A stretch of 64,000 bases of DNA from Mesostigma viride (Eukaryota; Streptophyta; Mesostigmatophyceae; Mesostigmatales; Mesostigmataceae), in assembly GCA_009746045.1 (NCBI GenBank), contig RPFO01000041.1, forward strand, positions 6,527,302 to 6,591,301, read 5' to 3'. The notes below the pieces were generated by a model that did no database searches, was not told where the DNA came from, and saw only the letters and a program-made list of their open reading frames with translations. Shown in pieces: positions 26,342-35,717 of this stretch; position 1 is the first letter of the stretch; each line of letters begins with the position of its first letter. Made by a program: the position numbers and the translations under genes.

Positions 26342-27173
26342 TGCTCTCAAGAATCTCAACTTTGATGGGAGCGACCCCAAGAAATTCACCGGATTCCGAA
26401 TCAAGGCGGAAGGGCAATTCGACGCCCTCGGATATTCAGATGTACTAGCTGGAAAGGATCCGATCGTGGTAAAGCAGCAAAAAATTGGTTACGCTGCCCT
26501 GATTGCTGGCCTCGACGGCAACGCGCTACTGCATGCCGCTACGGCCCCCAACAAGTATATGCACGAGGCGTGGACCGTCCTGGTTGACGTCTATGGACGT
26601 GACGAAACGACATCCACCCATCAGGCCGCGACACTTGAGGAACTGCTGTCAGCTGAGCAGATTCCCATGGATTCTGTTCCTGCAAATGTCAATCTCACCG
26701 AACGATTGTACCTGCAATATAATAAATTAAGCAACAATAAACTCCATGATTCCATCCTGGTGACATCACACCGCCGCAGACTTCCTGCCCAGTATGGCCC
26801 CGTCCTGGCGGCGTACAACCTTCCCCCCGACTTGACGTGGAAAGACTACTACAAGACCGCCGTCCTGAAAGTGGACGACCATCTGCGTGTGCACCGCGCG
26901 GCCCAAGCTGGCAGCTCAGATTCCAGTGCACCAGTGTATCATACTGCTGCCTGCCCCCACTGTGCGGGTACTATCGACGAATCAGTCTTCCTCACCAAGG
27001 GTGGGAAAGTGCTGACCTGCAAGCACTGCCACCGTACCGGTCACACTGAGGATCGCTGCTGGTCCAAGAAGGCGGAGAACAAGTCCAAGAAACCTGAGGC
27101 GCACTTCACCATGGACGGCGAGCCACTGGCTGACGACGTGGCAGATGTTCCTGCTGGTTTTTTCATTGAGTAG
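26286..27173 (+). CDS. Copia-type Gag polyprotein
   Basis: A 295-residue protein. The N-terminal half resembles the retrotransposon Gag (UBN2) fold: FDGSDPKKFTGFRIKAEGQF, then a helical region with LYLQYNKL. Near residue 245 is CKHCHRTGHTEDRC, a C-x2-C-x4-H-x4-C zinc knuckle that binds RNA. The frame ends with FFIE before the 3' LTR and contains no protease. It would package RNA but depend on a full-length element for copying. Confidence 0.8.
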   Translation: MSGGAPAVAREVKESSVLSALKNLNFDGSDPKKFTGFRIKAEGQFDALGYSDVLAGKDPIVVKQQKIGYAALIAGLDGNALLHAATAPNKYMHEAWTVLVDVYGRDETTSTHQAATLEELLSAEQIPMDSVPANVNLTERLYLQYNKLSNNKLHDSILVTSHRRRLPAQYGPVLAAYNLPPDLTWKDYYKTAVLKVDDHLRVHRAAQAGSSDSSAPVYHTAACPHCAGTIDESVFLTKGGKVLTCKHCHRTGHTEDRCWSKKAENKSKKPEAHFTMDGEPLADDVADVPAGFFIE

Positions 27174-27203
27174 CCGGAATACGTGACATGCAGTATGGGG
27201 GTG

Positions 27204-27947
27204 TGTCAAATATCTAGCGATGTTTCTCTACTTTTGTCACGCATTATGTTATCACGCATTATATGCGGGGAAAATTGACGCCGTCAGCTAGGTGTTTATT
27301 TACACGACTTGTTGTTGGGTTTGCATCCCTATTAATTGCACCCACAGGTCGTTGACTAGTTTAATATCATATACAATGTTTGAGTGTACTAAAATCCGAA
27401 TGATGTTGCTCGGAATACAGCAAGCGTTACCTGTCAGCACCGTTACAGGTGCCGTAATTTACATCGGCTCTCTCCGGATCAGATCAGGTCCGCAGTTTGT
27501 GGTGCCGCCCTGGAGGCGATAGGACTTTGAGCCTATCAGACCACACACACAATGTACCATGATGTGGACAATAGATTACAGGCTGCAAAGTCGTTATTAT
27601 CTAGTGTTCTTTCCGTGGTTGTAGAGACGCTAAGCTGCAGTGCCGTCAGATGTAAATCAACGGTGCATAATGCATTAGCCGCCACTACTTTGTGTGCCTA
27701 GAGTTGTTTGCTTGCCCAGCCGTGTGTGGCCCCGACCCAGTGTTGGTCGTGTGACCCTGCCCAGTGTTGGCATTGTCATTTGCCCTGGCCCAGTGTTGGC
27801 TATGGTAGACTGCGCCCAGTGTTGGCCGCACCGTGTTTTCCACTCTCAGTAAACGTATTTTAATACAAGAAGTCTTTTCCATACACTTGTGCAATATCTG
27901 GGTCATAACAGGCAAAAGATCTTTCCTCCGAGCCCCGGTTTCTGACA
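27204..27947 (+). repeat. Copia 3' LTR
   Basis: 744 bp, indistinguishable by eye from the 5' LTR, and followed by the CAGGG target duplication. Confidence 0.88.
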
Positions 27948-28004
27948 CAGGGGTCAGGGGCAGCGTAGCTGACGCCCGGAATTCCTTTCTGCAAAGCGGC
28001 TGGG

Positions 28005-29066
28005 ATGCCGGAGCCCGGGCGGAAGCCAGGTTCGACAGGTGCTGGGAAGCAATTACCGAAAGCTAATCCCGAGGTGCCGACAGCTACTAAACAGACGGGA
28101 AAGGGCCGACTAGGCTGGCCGACGCAGAAGAAAAGGCTCCATCAGGAGCTCTCCGCTTGCTCGGGCCTGCCTGAAGTGTGCGCTGCCTTTGAGGCGGTCC
28201 TCGGGACCGACTGGGTAACTACTGTCAGCCGGTGGTCTGCGGCCCAGCTGGAGTCCGTCGTTGGACTGCTGGTCGACCACGTGGACGGGCCTGAAATTCT
28301 GGCAGCAGCGGACCCAAACGAAGCGCTAGTGGCAGCCCTCCAAAGCGCCCGGGACTTGGCGGACTCGGACGAAGAGGAGATGCAGCCACCACGCCGGCCC
28401 ACGAAAGGGGCGAAAAAGGGGACGAAAAAAGTCGGAAGCCCAGCCCCGAGCAAGGGAAAGGCCGCGGGGGATGTGAGGGAGCAGCTCTTGGAGCTGGCGG
28501 CTATTATTGGCAAGCAGGGGCAGGCGGGCAAAGAAGAGGAGGAGGAGGAGGAGGAGTCCGAGGAAGAGGATTTCCTGACGAAATTGAAGGATGCGCTGGC
28601 CGGGGCAGATGGGGCTTCCAGGAAGCCGAAAAAGACCAAAGGGGTGACGCTGCCCACTCGAGCACAAGTGGTGAATTGGAGGGTGCAAGAGAGAGTGCTC
28701 CCCGAGGTGCTCGAGGATGCCAACGACAATGGAGGGGGGATAAAGAGTTGGATCATGGCTACTCGCCAAGGGGGGTGGAGGAACCAGGAAAGCAGGAAGG
28801 TGGTCATGAACATCGCCCTGGCCATGGACACACTCTTCAAGGAGTTGGGGCCGGCAGCCGGGGAGTTGGCTGGGGTAGAGTATCTCATGAGGGTGGTGGC
28901 AGCAATGCTCCTAGTGGAGAGCCAGGGGTCAGGAGGGTGGAAGGTGGCTGGCCACCTCCTTGCTCTCAAGGAAGATGCCTCCTTGGTGAGCAACCCGGCC
29001 ATGAAGATGGCCCTGCAAAGCGCCACGATGATGGAGAAGCTGGGCAAGGCCCAGCAAACCAAGTAA
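28005..29066 (+). CDS. Gag-like protein of YR element 3
   Basis: A 353-residue protein. It has a basic start, a helical domain (about 45-115), a Lys-rich then Glu-rich low-complexity centre with EEEEEEEESEEED, and a helical C-terminal domain (about 215-350). It stands in the gag position of a PAT/Ngaro element, just before RT. No zinc knuckle is seen. Gag identity is inferred from position and composition. Confidence 0.6.
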   Translation: MPEPGRKPGSTGAGKQLPKANPEVPTATKQTGKGRLGWPTQKKRLHQELSACSGLPEVCAAFEAVLGTDWVTTVSRWSAAQLESVVGLLVDHVDGPEILAAADPNEALVAALQSARDLADSDEEEMQPPRRPTKGAKKGTKKVGSPAPSKGKAAGDVREQLLELAAIIGKQGQAGKEEEEEEEESEEEDFLTKLKDALAGADGASRKPKKTKGVTLPTRAQVVNWRVQERVLPEVLEDANDNGGGIKSWIMATRQGGWRNQESRKVVMNIALAMDTLFKELGPAAGELAGVEYLMRVVAAMLLVESQGSGGWKVAGHLLALKEDASLVSNPAMKMALQSATMMEKLGKAQQTK

Positions 29067-29113
29067 ACACCGAAAGGGTAAACCGCTCCCCCTTCCCACT
29101 GCCTCTTCCTACA

Positions 29114-31402
29114 ATGCCTCTAAGCACTACGTGGGGGAGAGTGAGGTCAGCACGCAGACGCCAGCGTGCAACTCGCCGCCGCCGGACCTTCACTCTACAA
29201 CACAAGGTGATTACGTGGTTGAATTGGCTATGGCACGGGGGGGCAGACCCTCCGCCTAAATCTGGAGGCGCGTGCTCCAGAGGAACGGCGGAGGCCCTGA
29301 AAAGGGTCAAGAAGCACTGCGAGTGGTACAGTCGCCGCGTAACCGGCGTTGCGACAGGCCCCGCAGAAGGAAGTGATCTAATCTATGGGAAATGTAATAA
29401 GTATGAACAACTTGTGGCGGAGCGGGTGAGTCTGCCGAAGCGCGAGGTGGCAGGAAAGGCGAAGCTGCTGGATTTGCTGGCGCTACGACCTAGTTGGCGA
29501 GAGGTGTACGCCAGCGAGGCCAACTGCATCAAGCCGGAGGTGGCTGCCAGTGCGAGGTATTGGAATGTACCTGCCCCCAGCCGAGGGTGCACCATGGCGG
29601 AGTGGGGCAAGTTGATGGGGAGGGCAGCGGACGTGGGGATGGTGGAGTTCCGAGAGACGCGGCCAAAGTGGGTAGACGGATGTTTTGGGGTGGCCAAAGG
29701 AGTGGGGGAGTTAAGGCTCATTGTGAATAAGAAGTTGGGGAACGCACTGTGGGTGGACCCCCCTAAGACGGTGTTACCCCACCTGGGCATATACTCGGAG
29801 GTCTATATCAAGGGTCGGTGCTACACGGCCAAGAGCGATCTGGTCTCGTATTACTATACCATCCAAGTGCCGGAGTGGTGGTGGGATTATCAAGGGCTAC
29901 CTGATGTGTGGTCCACCGATGTCGGGCTGCCGGGGCGGCGGAGGAGGGTGTGGCCAGTGCTGAAAGTGCTGGCCATGGGGCACTCCCACGCTGTAGCGCT
30001 AGGGGAAGCCATCCATGAGATGGTCCTCTATGCCACGGGCGCTTTGGATCCTAGACGGCAGGTGAACCGCCTCACAAGTGTAGGGGAGCTGACCGTGCTT
30101 CGGAATGCATGGGGTAACCCAACCGCCCTAGCCATCGAGTACAAGGAGGAGAGCACGAGGGAGATGCAAATCGACCTTGAGGACCCCCCTGCCCCTATGG
30201 TATCCATCACTATTGATGACCTGGTGGTCAGCAATGGGCGCACGTGCGAGGCGGTGAATCGCTTAATCGCGAGTGCTATTGAAGACGGGTACGCGCCTAA
30301 CAACCTTGTGCCCTCCAAGGACAAGACGATCATGGCTAGCCCGGAGGGGGAGGACGAGCTAGAAGCTCTGGGTGTTGTTCACCGGCGGGATGGGGTGTTG
30401 GAGCCGACAGCTAAGCAGCTCACCCTTGTGGTTGCGCACACTCGTGTACTCCTCGAGAGGGGACGCGCTACCGCTGAGGCGCTGGCGGCCGTCGTGGGCC
30501 GGTGGGTGTGGCTGCAGATGCTCAGCCGCACTTGCTTGTCCATATGGCAGCAGAGTTTTAAGTTCATCAACCTCAAGGGGTGGGGCCAGCGAACGCGACC
30601 TTTGTGGCAAGGTGTGCGCGATGAGCTCGAGTGTGCCATGGCGTTGGCCCCCATGCTCCGTGTGGACCGGGGGGCTGCCCTGGCTCCGGTGGTGGTGGCC
30701 TCGGATGCGTCTAGTTTTGGGCAGGGGGTTGTCTACGCTGAGATGGCCCCAGCTGAGGTGACGGAATTAGCTCGGGCCCGGGAGGTGCGGGGTTACCCAA
30801 CCCTCCTCACCCCAGGTGAGGCCATGTATGCCGGGCCTAGACCCTTGACCAAGGCCGCGGAAAAAGCCATCATCCACGGGCGATGGCGCGTAGGGATCAA
30901 GAGTCGCTGGCGCGATTCGACCATGCACATCAACGAGAAGGAAGTGCGGGCCGCTGTGAAGGGGGTGGAGCGCTCGGCCCGGAACCTCGGAACATGGGGT
31001 AAGCGGGTGGTGAGGTTAGTGGACTCCACTGCCGCTTTGGGCTGCTTGGCTAAAGGGCGTTCCTCTTCTTACCGGTTAAACAAGCAATGCCGCCGGTTGT
31101 GCGCTCTTACGTTGGTCACCGGCAGCCGCTCACAATGGGTCTGGACGCCAAGTGAGCTTCAGCCTGCGGATGGGCCTTCGCGGGGGCTTTCCATGGCTGC
31201 CTCGGTGGCCGGGTGGGTCCGCGATTTGACTCGCGAGGGTGTTCATCCCAATCCCGGGCCTCGGCTTGGCGCTAGCTACTTGACCCTTCTTGAGGGCAAG
31301 GTGAAGCCGGCTACTTTGATGGTTTACCATCGGGGCTCAGGTCCTTTTTCGCATGGTGGGCGAGCCGGCGGGGTCGGGTTGGCAGCTTGTTGCGCGGCTT
31401 GA
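29114..31402 (+). CDS. Reverse transcriptase-RNase H of YR element 3
   Basis: About 762 residues. RT signs are ELRLIVNKKLGN, AKSDLVSYYYTIQVP (motif A Asp) and SITIDDLVVS (motif C, with Thr-Ile-Asp-Asp in place of Tyr-x-Asp-Asp). RNase H signs are VVVASDASSFGQGVVY, HINEKEVRAAVKG, VDSTAALGCL and PSELQPADGPSRG, giving the D-E-D-D set. Near the end is GVHPNPGP, similar to the NPGP end of 2A-like peptides. The ATG at 29114 is chosen because the longer frame runs through gag. It makes the cDNA that the YR then circularises and inserts. Confidence 0.85.
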   Translation: MPLSTTWGRVRSARRRQRATRRRRTFTLQHKVITWLNWLWHGGADPPPKSGGACSRGTAEALKRVKKHCEWYSRRVTGVATGPAEGSDLIYGKCNKYEQLVAERVSLPKREVAGKAKLLDLLALRPSWREVYASEANCIKPEVAASARYWNVPAPSRGCTMAEWGKLMGRAADVGMVEFRETRPKWVDGCFGVAKGVGELRLIVNKKLGNALWVDPPKTVLPHLGIYSEVYIKGRCYTAKSDLVSYYYTIQVPEWWWDYQGLPDVWSTDVGLPGRRRRVWPVLKVLAMGHSHAVALGEAIHEMVLYATGALDPRRQVNRLTSVGELTVLRNAWGNPTALAIEYKEESTREMQIDLEDPPAPMVSITIDDLVVSNGRTCEAVNRLIASAIEDGYAPNNLVPSKDKTIMASPEGEDELEALGVVHRRDGVLEPTAKQLTLVVAHTRVLLERGRATAEALAAVVGRWVWLQMLSRTCLSIWQQSFKFINLKGWGQRTRPLWQGVRDELECAMALAPMLRVDRGAALAPVVVASDASSFGQGVVYAEMAPAEVTELARAREVRGYPTLLTPGEAMYAGPRPLTKAAEKAIIHGRWRVGIKSRWRDSTMHINEKEVRAAVKGVERSARNLGTWGKRVVRLVDSTAALGCLAKGRSSSYRLNKQCRRLCALTLVTGSRSQWVWTPSELQPADGPSRGLSMAASVAGWVRDLTREGVHPNPGPRLGASYLTLLEGKVKPATLMVYHRGSGPFSHGGRAGGVGLAACCAA

Positions 31403-32188
31403 CGATAGAGGAATACTATTGCGAGTATGTCGCTTGGGCGCACTCACGGTGTTACAGCCGCCAGTTGTGTGTCAATGCGCTTATGGGCCTGAATTTGTAC
31501 TTCCCCGGGAGGTGCGGGATTGGGCCTTGGCACGAAGTGTTTTGGCTGGCTGGCGCACGTTGGCACCCCCTCGTGCCCCCCCCCCATTCCATGGGAGGCT
31601 GCGTTTGCGCTTGCTTGTACTATGGTGCTCCAGCGGCAGCCTCGTGCGGCTATGATGGTCATCGTTATTTTCCAACAATACCTGCGGGTATCGGAGGCGC
31701 TCAACCTGTTGGTCGGCCATGTGCGCTTGCAGCCTGATGTTCGGTTGCGGGGTTCGCAGCGGGGCGCCTTGTTGTTGATGTCAGCTAAGACGGCTAAGGG
31801 GGAGGTGCAGTCTGTGGTGATCGAGGATGTCATGACTGAGACCCTCTTGCGGGCTTGTATGCGTGGCAAGGCGGCCTGGGAGCGGGTGTTCCCTTACGAT
31901 TATGCCCAGTTCAGCCGGGTTTGGCATCAGGCCACGCAAGCTTTGGGGGTCGACACGGTGTTTACCATTCACGGGCTGCGGCATGGGGGGGCTACCTATG
32001 ATTTTTTGCGGCAGCGCAGCATGGCTGATATTCAGCATCGGGGTCGCTGGCGCAGCAGCAAAACTGTCGCCCACTATGTGGGATTGCACCGGAGCTTGGC
32101 CCTCACCCTTCCTGACGCCCTGGTTCGGGCTATCGCCGCCTGCCCCCCGCGCATTTGGCGGAGCGTCTTTTCTCTGCCTTCCTCTTAA
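31353..32188 (+). CDS. Tyrosine recombinase of YR element 3, frameshifted
   Basis: The C-terminal catalytic part is clear: YLRVSEALNLLVGHV (first Arg), TIHGLRHGGATYDFL (H-x-x-R) and RGRWRSSKTVAHYVG (late Trp, then nucleophile Tyr). The N-terminal part lies in other frames between 31353 and ~31580, with a break near a long C run (31575-31590). It joins the circular cDNA to the target without duplication. The breaks suggest a decaying copy or sequencing errors. Confidence 0.75.
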
Positions 32189-32264
32189 GTTCCCTTCATT
32201 CTTGTCTTATGCGTCCACCGGTTTTTGTTTTGCCCCTGGCTTGGGTCGCCAGGGAGGGATGTAA

Positions 32265-32944
32265 GGGTAAGGCTAGCCTTTTTGGACATAAAGTGTTCCC
32301 ATGGGTAAGGATGGCCAGTTGAGGGCCACTTCCCGATGTGCTCTACTTATTGTTTTAATAAAGAGTCTGGTTACCCTGGAGTTCCACGGTTAATAGAATC
32401 GGGGTTCTCTGAACATAGTTTCTTTATAGTGATACGGAAGGGGAGCCGCTGATGCTAGGTGAAATAGAGCTGGGTGATGTGATCGTAATAAGGTTGATTA
32501 GGCTTCTAGTGTACGAGTATTACGGATGATATGGCCTAATTGTTGCGGCCCATACCTTGACGGTGTGCTGAGTACCTTGACGACGGATTTCTGCGTCTAG
32601 GTTCTCCTAGCAGATCTGTGATTGCGGACGGGTTTGCAACAAGCAATATCTGAAGTAAAACTTGACGGCTAAAACTGTTTAGAGGCCGTTGCCGGATCTG
32701 GCCGTTGGTAGAGAGCCGTTGGCCTTGAAACACGATAAAAGCTTGCTCACCTAGCTCATGGCGGTCTCTTTTGTTTTCCCCCCCGCCCTCCCTGTGTGTT
32801 GCCTGTTTGGGGGTAAGGCTAGCCTTTTTGGACATAAAGTGTTCCCATGGGTAAGGATGGCCAGTTGAGGGCCACTTCCCGATGTGCTCTACTTATTGTT
32901 TTAATAAAGAGTCTGGTTACCCTGGAGTTCCACGGTTAATAGAA
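32265..32944 (+). repeat. B1-A2-B2 terminal repeat block of element 3
   Basis: B1 32265-32396, A2 32397-32777 (matches A1 24780-25160), a 33-bp C-rich spacer, B2 32811-32942. B units carry TTATTGTTTTAATAAAGAGTC, a probable polyadenylation region. The B1/A2 join (TAATAG-AA-TCGGGG) is the circle-junction sequence. Confidence 0.85.
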
Positions 32945-33293
32945 GAGCTTATAGGCCTATTGGCAATGATACAGATAGGAAATGGTGGGGTTACTGGTCG
33001 TCACGCAGAGGAGTTGCGTTTCAATTTGCAGACGGTCAGTGGCGTGACGGCAAAAAAACTAAGAACAGCGACAGCGCGTCAAAAGCGCGTCCGTCGTACG
33101 GCCCCGCACAAGGCGCGCGCCAAAACCGTGAAGAAGAAAGCCCCCGCCAAGAAGAAGGCCGCGCCCAGGAAGAAAAAGGAAGCCGCCGCCTCCCGCCCCC
33201 ACTGTCTGGGCGTCAACTCCAAGTCGATTTTCTGCGGCTAAAACGGCCGACAAATTGTGTGCGACCACTGTATCCTCGTCCCCGTCCCGTCCC

Positions 33294-33886
33294 ATGGAGT
33301 CGTCGGCGCTGATCACGTGCCCGTCGTGTGGCAAGCAAAAGGCGCCGGAGGGGTTCAACAACCGCAGTCTCCGGCTCCACGGGCCGTGCAGAGAATGCCG
33401 CGCGGAGGATAACAAGAAGTTCAAGGCATCCAAGGAGGGATATTTTCGTCACCTCATCCGAAATCTCGCGACCGCGCGCAAAAAGTCCGCGCGCAAAACC
33501 TCTCTTTCCATCTCGCTGTTCGTCCGCGATCTCGTGGAAATCTGGGAAACCCAAGGGGGAAGTGCGCCATCACGGGGATCAACATGACGCACGGGCCGGA
33601 CGCCGAAGTCCCCGGCCGTTCGGCGGTCATTGACGTCATCGATCCTTCTAGAGAGATCTCCAGATCCAACGTGCGGCTCGTGTGCAGGAAGGTCAAGCGG
33701 ATGAAGGGGAATGACGACGTCGAATCGTTCCGAAACTTCTGCGCTTTGGTCGCAAAGGCTTCCGACGACGCGGCGCTGGACGGTACGGACTTCGAGTTTG
33801 ACACCGCCGACATGGAAGATGACGTGGAAGAACCAGGAGCGTCCACGAGACAAAGGTGGGCCGACGAGGAGGAAGAAACGGTATAA
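33294..33886 (+). CDS. HNH-type endonuclease-like protein, frameshifted
   Basis: The 5' frame (33294-~33558) has CPSCGKQKAPEGF and CRECRAEDNKKF, a four-Cys zinc site, then a basic helical region. The continuation is in another frame from ~33558 and includes SAVIDVIDPSREISRSNVRLVC, the Asp/Asn part of an HNH-like core seen in many virus-encoded nucleases, then an acidic tail. The break lies in a run of five G (33555-33559). A frame change there is simpler than two separate genes. Confidence 0.65.
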
Positions 33887-33888
33887 AA
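33882..33888 (+). promoter_or_regulatory. TATA-like box for the 33956 gene
   Basis: TATAAAA, 74 nt before the ATG at 33956 and overlapping the end of the previous gene. It resembles the boxes at 5778 and 6632 but is farther from the start. Confidence 0.45.
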
Positions 33889-33955
33889 CCCGGGAGCCTC
33901 CAAGTTTTCGTCAAACGACTCCCACTCTTCCTCCACCCACTCCTCTTGATCCGCC

Positions 33956-34678
33956 ATGGCGTCCACCGTGGTTCTGTTCGATGACTTCGACGTCAACAAA
34001 GTCCTGTACAAAGACCCCAAGAGAACCGGGAGGGGGCAAGCCGGCCCGGGCGCTCTCTCGGCCTTCATGTCCTACGGCGTCGAAGGCACGCCGGTCCGCA
34101 TCCAGACCCCTCGCATGCGTGCCCCGTTCGGCATCAGCTTTTTCGAGCCCAAGAACGGCCAAGGCGACAAGAAGTACACGCTCGACCTGTCCTTCGACGG
34201 GTTCGCGAACGAGGGCACCGACTCGGCCACCTTTTACGAGATGTGGACCGGGCTCGACACCCGCAACAAGCAGCAATCGTTCCAAAAGTGCGTGGAATGG
34301 TTCGGCAAGCGGATGAGCGAAGAGCTCGTGGAAGAGCTCTACACGTCGGCCGTCAAGCAATCCAAGAAGGAGGAATACCCTCCGACTCTCAAGTGCAACG
34401 TCCCGTGCCGCGACGGCCACTTCCAGACGCGCTTCTTCGACGAGGAGAAGCGGCCGGCCACCTTCGCGGACGTCCAGAAGGGCTGCGAGGTGCAAGCCAT
34501 CCTCGAGGTCTCCCGTATGTGGTTCATGGACAAGCAGTTCGGCTGCACGCCGGTCGTGCAGTCCCTCCAGTTCTTCCCCTCCACTCGCATGCCCGACGGG
34601 TACTGCTTCGTGGACAGGGACAGGGACCAGGCGTCCGACGAGGAGCCGGGCCCGAAGAGGTCGCGCTCGGACGATTAA
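33956..34678 (+). CDS. Possible virus-type single-stranded DNA-binding protein
   Basis: A 240-residue protein. The middle is beta-rich with regular aromatic residues (FGISFFEPKNG, YTLDLSFDGF). Near the end FGCTPVVQSLQFFPS precedes an acidic, disordered tail (DRDRDQASDEEPGPKRSRSDD), as is common in ssDNA-binding proteins. It resembles replication ssDNA-binding proteins of large DNA viruses, but I cannot confirm this without a profile search. A TATA box lies upstream. The same block holds HNH and VSR nuclease genes. Confidence 0.5.
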   Translation: MASTVVLFDDFDVNKVLYKDPKRTGRGQAGPGALSAFMSYGVEGTPVRIQTPRMRAPFGISFFEPKNGQGDKKYTLDLSFDGFANEGTDSATFYEMWTGLDTRNKQQSFQKCVEWFGKRMSEELVEELYTSAVKQSKKEEYPPTLKCNVPCRDGHFQTRFFDEEKRPATFADVQKGCEVQAILEVSRMWFMDKQFGCTPVVQSLQFFPSTRMPDGYCFVDRDRDQASDEEPGPKRSRSDD

Positions 34679-34765
34679 GAATGGACCGGGTCTAAATGAA
34701 CTATGTAACTGGTGTCTAATAAAGATTAATTTCATGCATTATCATATCAAACTCGTACATCCAAC

Positions 34766-35194
34766 ATGCAACTAGACAGTTCCGTGAAAGCTCTCCTCGT
34801 AGGTTCGTCCGCGCCGTTGACCGCACTGTTGCCCGCGTATATGGCCGCGATCCGTTCGTTCGCAGGAGAGGGGGCGGCGGTATCCGTAGGCACGGAGTGG
34901 GTCCTATTCATGGTGACGCTGCTGCTAGGATTCGGAAACCTCGCGGCCGTGCGCTGGTCTCGAAGCTTCGACGAAAATATATCCAGCGAACGGAAGTTTC
35001 TAGTGACCGGCGCGGCGTGCGGATTCGTGATCGGTCTCCTGGTCGCCAGTTCCGGCTTCCACGTGGCCGTCTTCCCCGACTGGTCCATCGTGGGCCATTT
35101 AGCGACCATCGCAGCGTCCACCGCGGCGTACGCGTCCTTGTTCCACTTCGTCTTGAGGCCATTAGACGCCCTCATGGACCAGGTGTGTCCTTGA
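34766..35194 (+). CDS. Four-TM membrane protein
   Basis: A 142-residue protein with hydrophobic helices at about 8-30, 43-62, 77-99 and 108-130. An AT-rich region with AATAAAGATTAAT precedes it, which may also be the polyadenylation region of the previous gene. No family recognised. Confidence 0.7.
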   Translation: MQLDSSVKALLVGSSAPLTALLPAYMAAIRSFAGEGAAVSVGTEWVLFMVTLLLGFGNLAAVRWSRSFDENISSERKFLVTGAACGFVIGLLVASSGFHVAVFPDWSIVGHLATIAASTAAYASLFHFVLRPLDALMDQVCP

Positions 35195-35250
35195 AGCTCG
35201 TTTCGCGCTCGAGGATTCAAATCACACCGCTACGGTAGCGCGAGGACGCC

Positions 35251-35697
35251 ATGAACGCGATCGGTATCTGCTTGCGGATCGTGTACGCTGCTAGATCGGT
35301 CCCAAAATCCCAAAGGTGGCTAAAGAGAGTGGCGAAAGAGAGAGGAATCCGCATCCAGCACGCAGGGAACGGAGGCGAGAAACAGCTCGTGTCCTTCACG
35401 GGCCGCACGTACTTCGTCGACGGGTTCACGATGGACACGGATCCGCCCACCGTGTTCGAATACCACGGCGATTTCTGGCACGGAAACCCGGATAAGTACG
35501 GTTTTTTTGAAATGCATCCGTTGAAGAAGCGCTGCCACGGAGAACTCTACATCCGGACGAAGAGAAAGGAACAAGAGATCCTGAACATGGGTTTCGCGCT
35601 AGAAACGAGGTGGGAGTGCGAGGACGAAGGCCTCCCTCCGCCCGATTGGAAAGTCCCACCCGATTTCCCTCTCCACCCAAGAAAAATGTCGTATTAA
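35251..35697 (+). CDS. VSR/PD-(D/E)XK-like endonuclease
   Basis: A 148-residue protein with VDGFTMDTDPPTVFEYHGDFWHGNP, where the Asp and Glu lie before a HGDFWHGNP signature, then RTKRKEQEILNMGF and RWECE. This order matches the VSR-like nucleases common in large DNA viruses, whose fold is that of restriction enzymes. Such proteins may act in mismatch nicking, homing or degrading host DNA. Length is typical of the single domain. Which of these roles applies is unknown. Confidence 0.75.
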   Translation: MNAIGICLRIVYAARSVPKSQRWLKRVAKERGIRIQHAGNGGEKQLVSFTGRTYFVDGFTMDTDPPTVFEYHGDFWHGNPDKYGFFEMHPLKKRCHGELYIRTKRKEQEILNMGFALETRWECEDEGLPPPDWKVPPDFPLHPRKMSY

Positions 35698-35717
35698 CAT
35701 TATACAGTAGCAGACTC

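Larger units (their letters stand above)
25180..27947 (+). mobile_element. Gag-only Copia-type LTR retrotransposon
   Basis: Two 744-bp LTRs (25180-25923 and 27204-27947) begin TGTCAAATATC and end TTTCTGACA. I see no difference between them, so insertion was recent. The 5-bp target duplication CAGGG is at 25175-25179 and 27948-27952. TGGTATCGAG immediately after the 5' LTR resembles the initiator-Met primer-binding site of Copia elements. A purine-rich TATGGGGGTG precedes the 3' LTR. The 1.28-kb interior has gag only; protease, integrase and RT are missing. Confidence 0.88.
24780..32944 (+). mobile_element. Autonomous PAT/Ngaro-type YR retrotransposon (element 3)
   Basis: Split direct repeats: A1 24780-25160 (381 bp), B1 32265-32396, A2 32397-32777 (381 bp), B2 32811-32942. 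Between them lie gag-like (28005-29066), RT-RNase H (29114-31402) and YR (31353-32188) genes. Integration is at an AA dinucleotide without target duplication, and AA is also the B1/A2 junction. A gag-only Copia element (25180-27947) is nested just after A1. The ends (AATCGGGGTTCT) resemble those of elements 1, 2 and 4, so all share a recombinase family, but the repeat bodies differ. Confidence 0.88.
22905..33241 (+). pseudogene. Large chimeric viral gene split by YR element 3
   Basis: The N-terminus (MMDPYWPYPPEERLPG) is in one frame from 22905. Near 23030 the protein-like reading moves to the frame that runs to 24779. Residues then include an alpha-helical region, a Gly-rich part and a Pro-rich linker (EPPPASTPPPPPPPPTGGS, about 23865-23925). 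After ~23985 base composition turns AT-rich and the protein becomes helical and charged. YR element 3 begins at 24780. Beyond it, 32943-33241 continues in the same frame and ends in a Lys-rich tail with CLGVNSKSIFCG. Function unknown; a large virion or core protein is possible. Confidence 0.6.
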
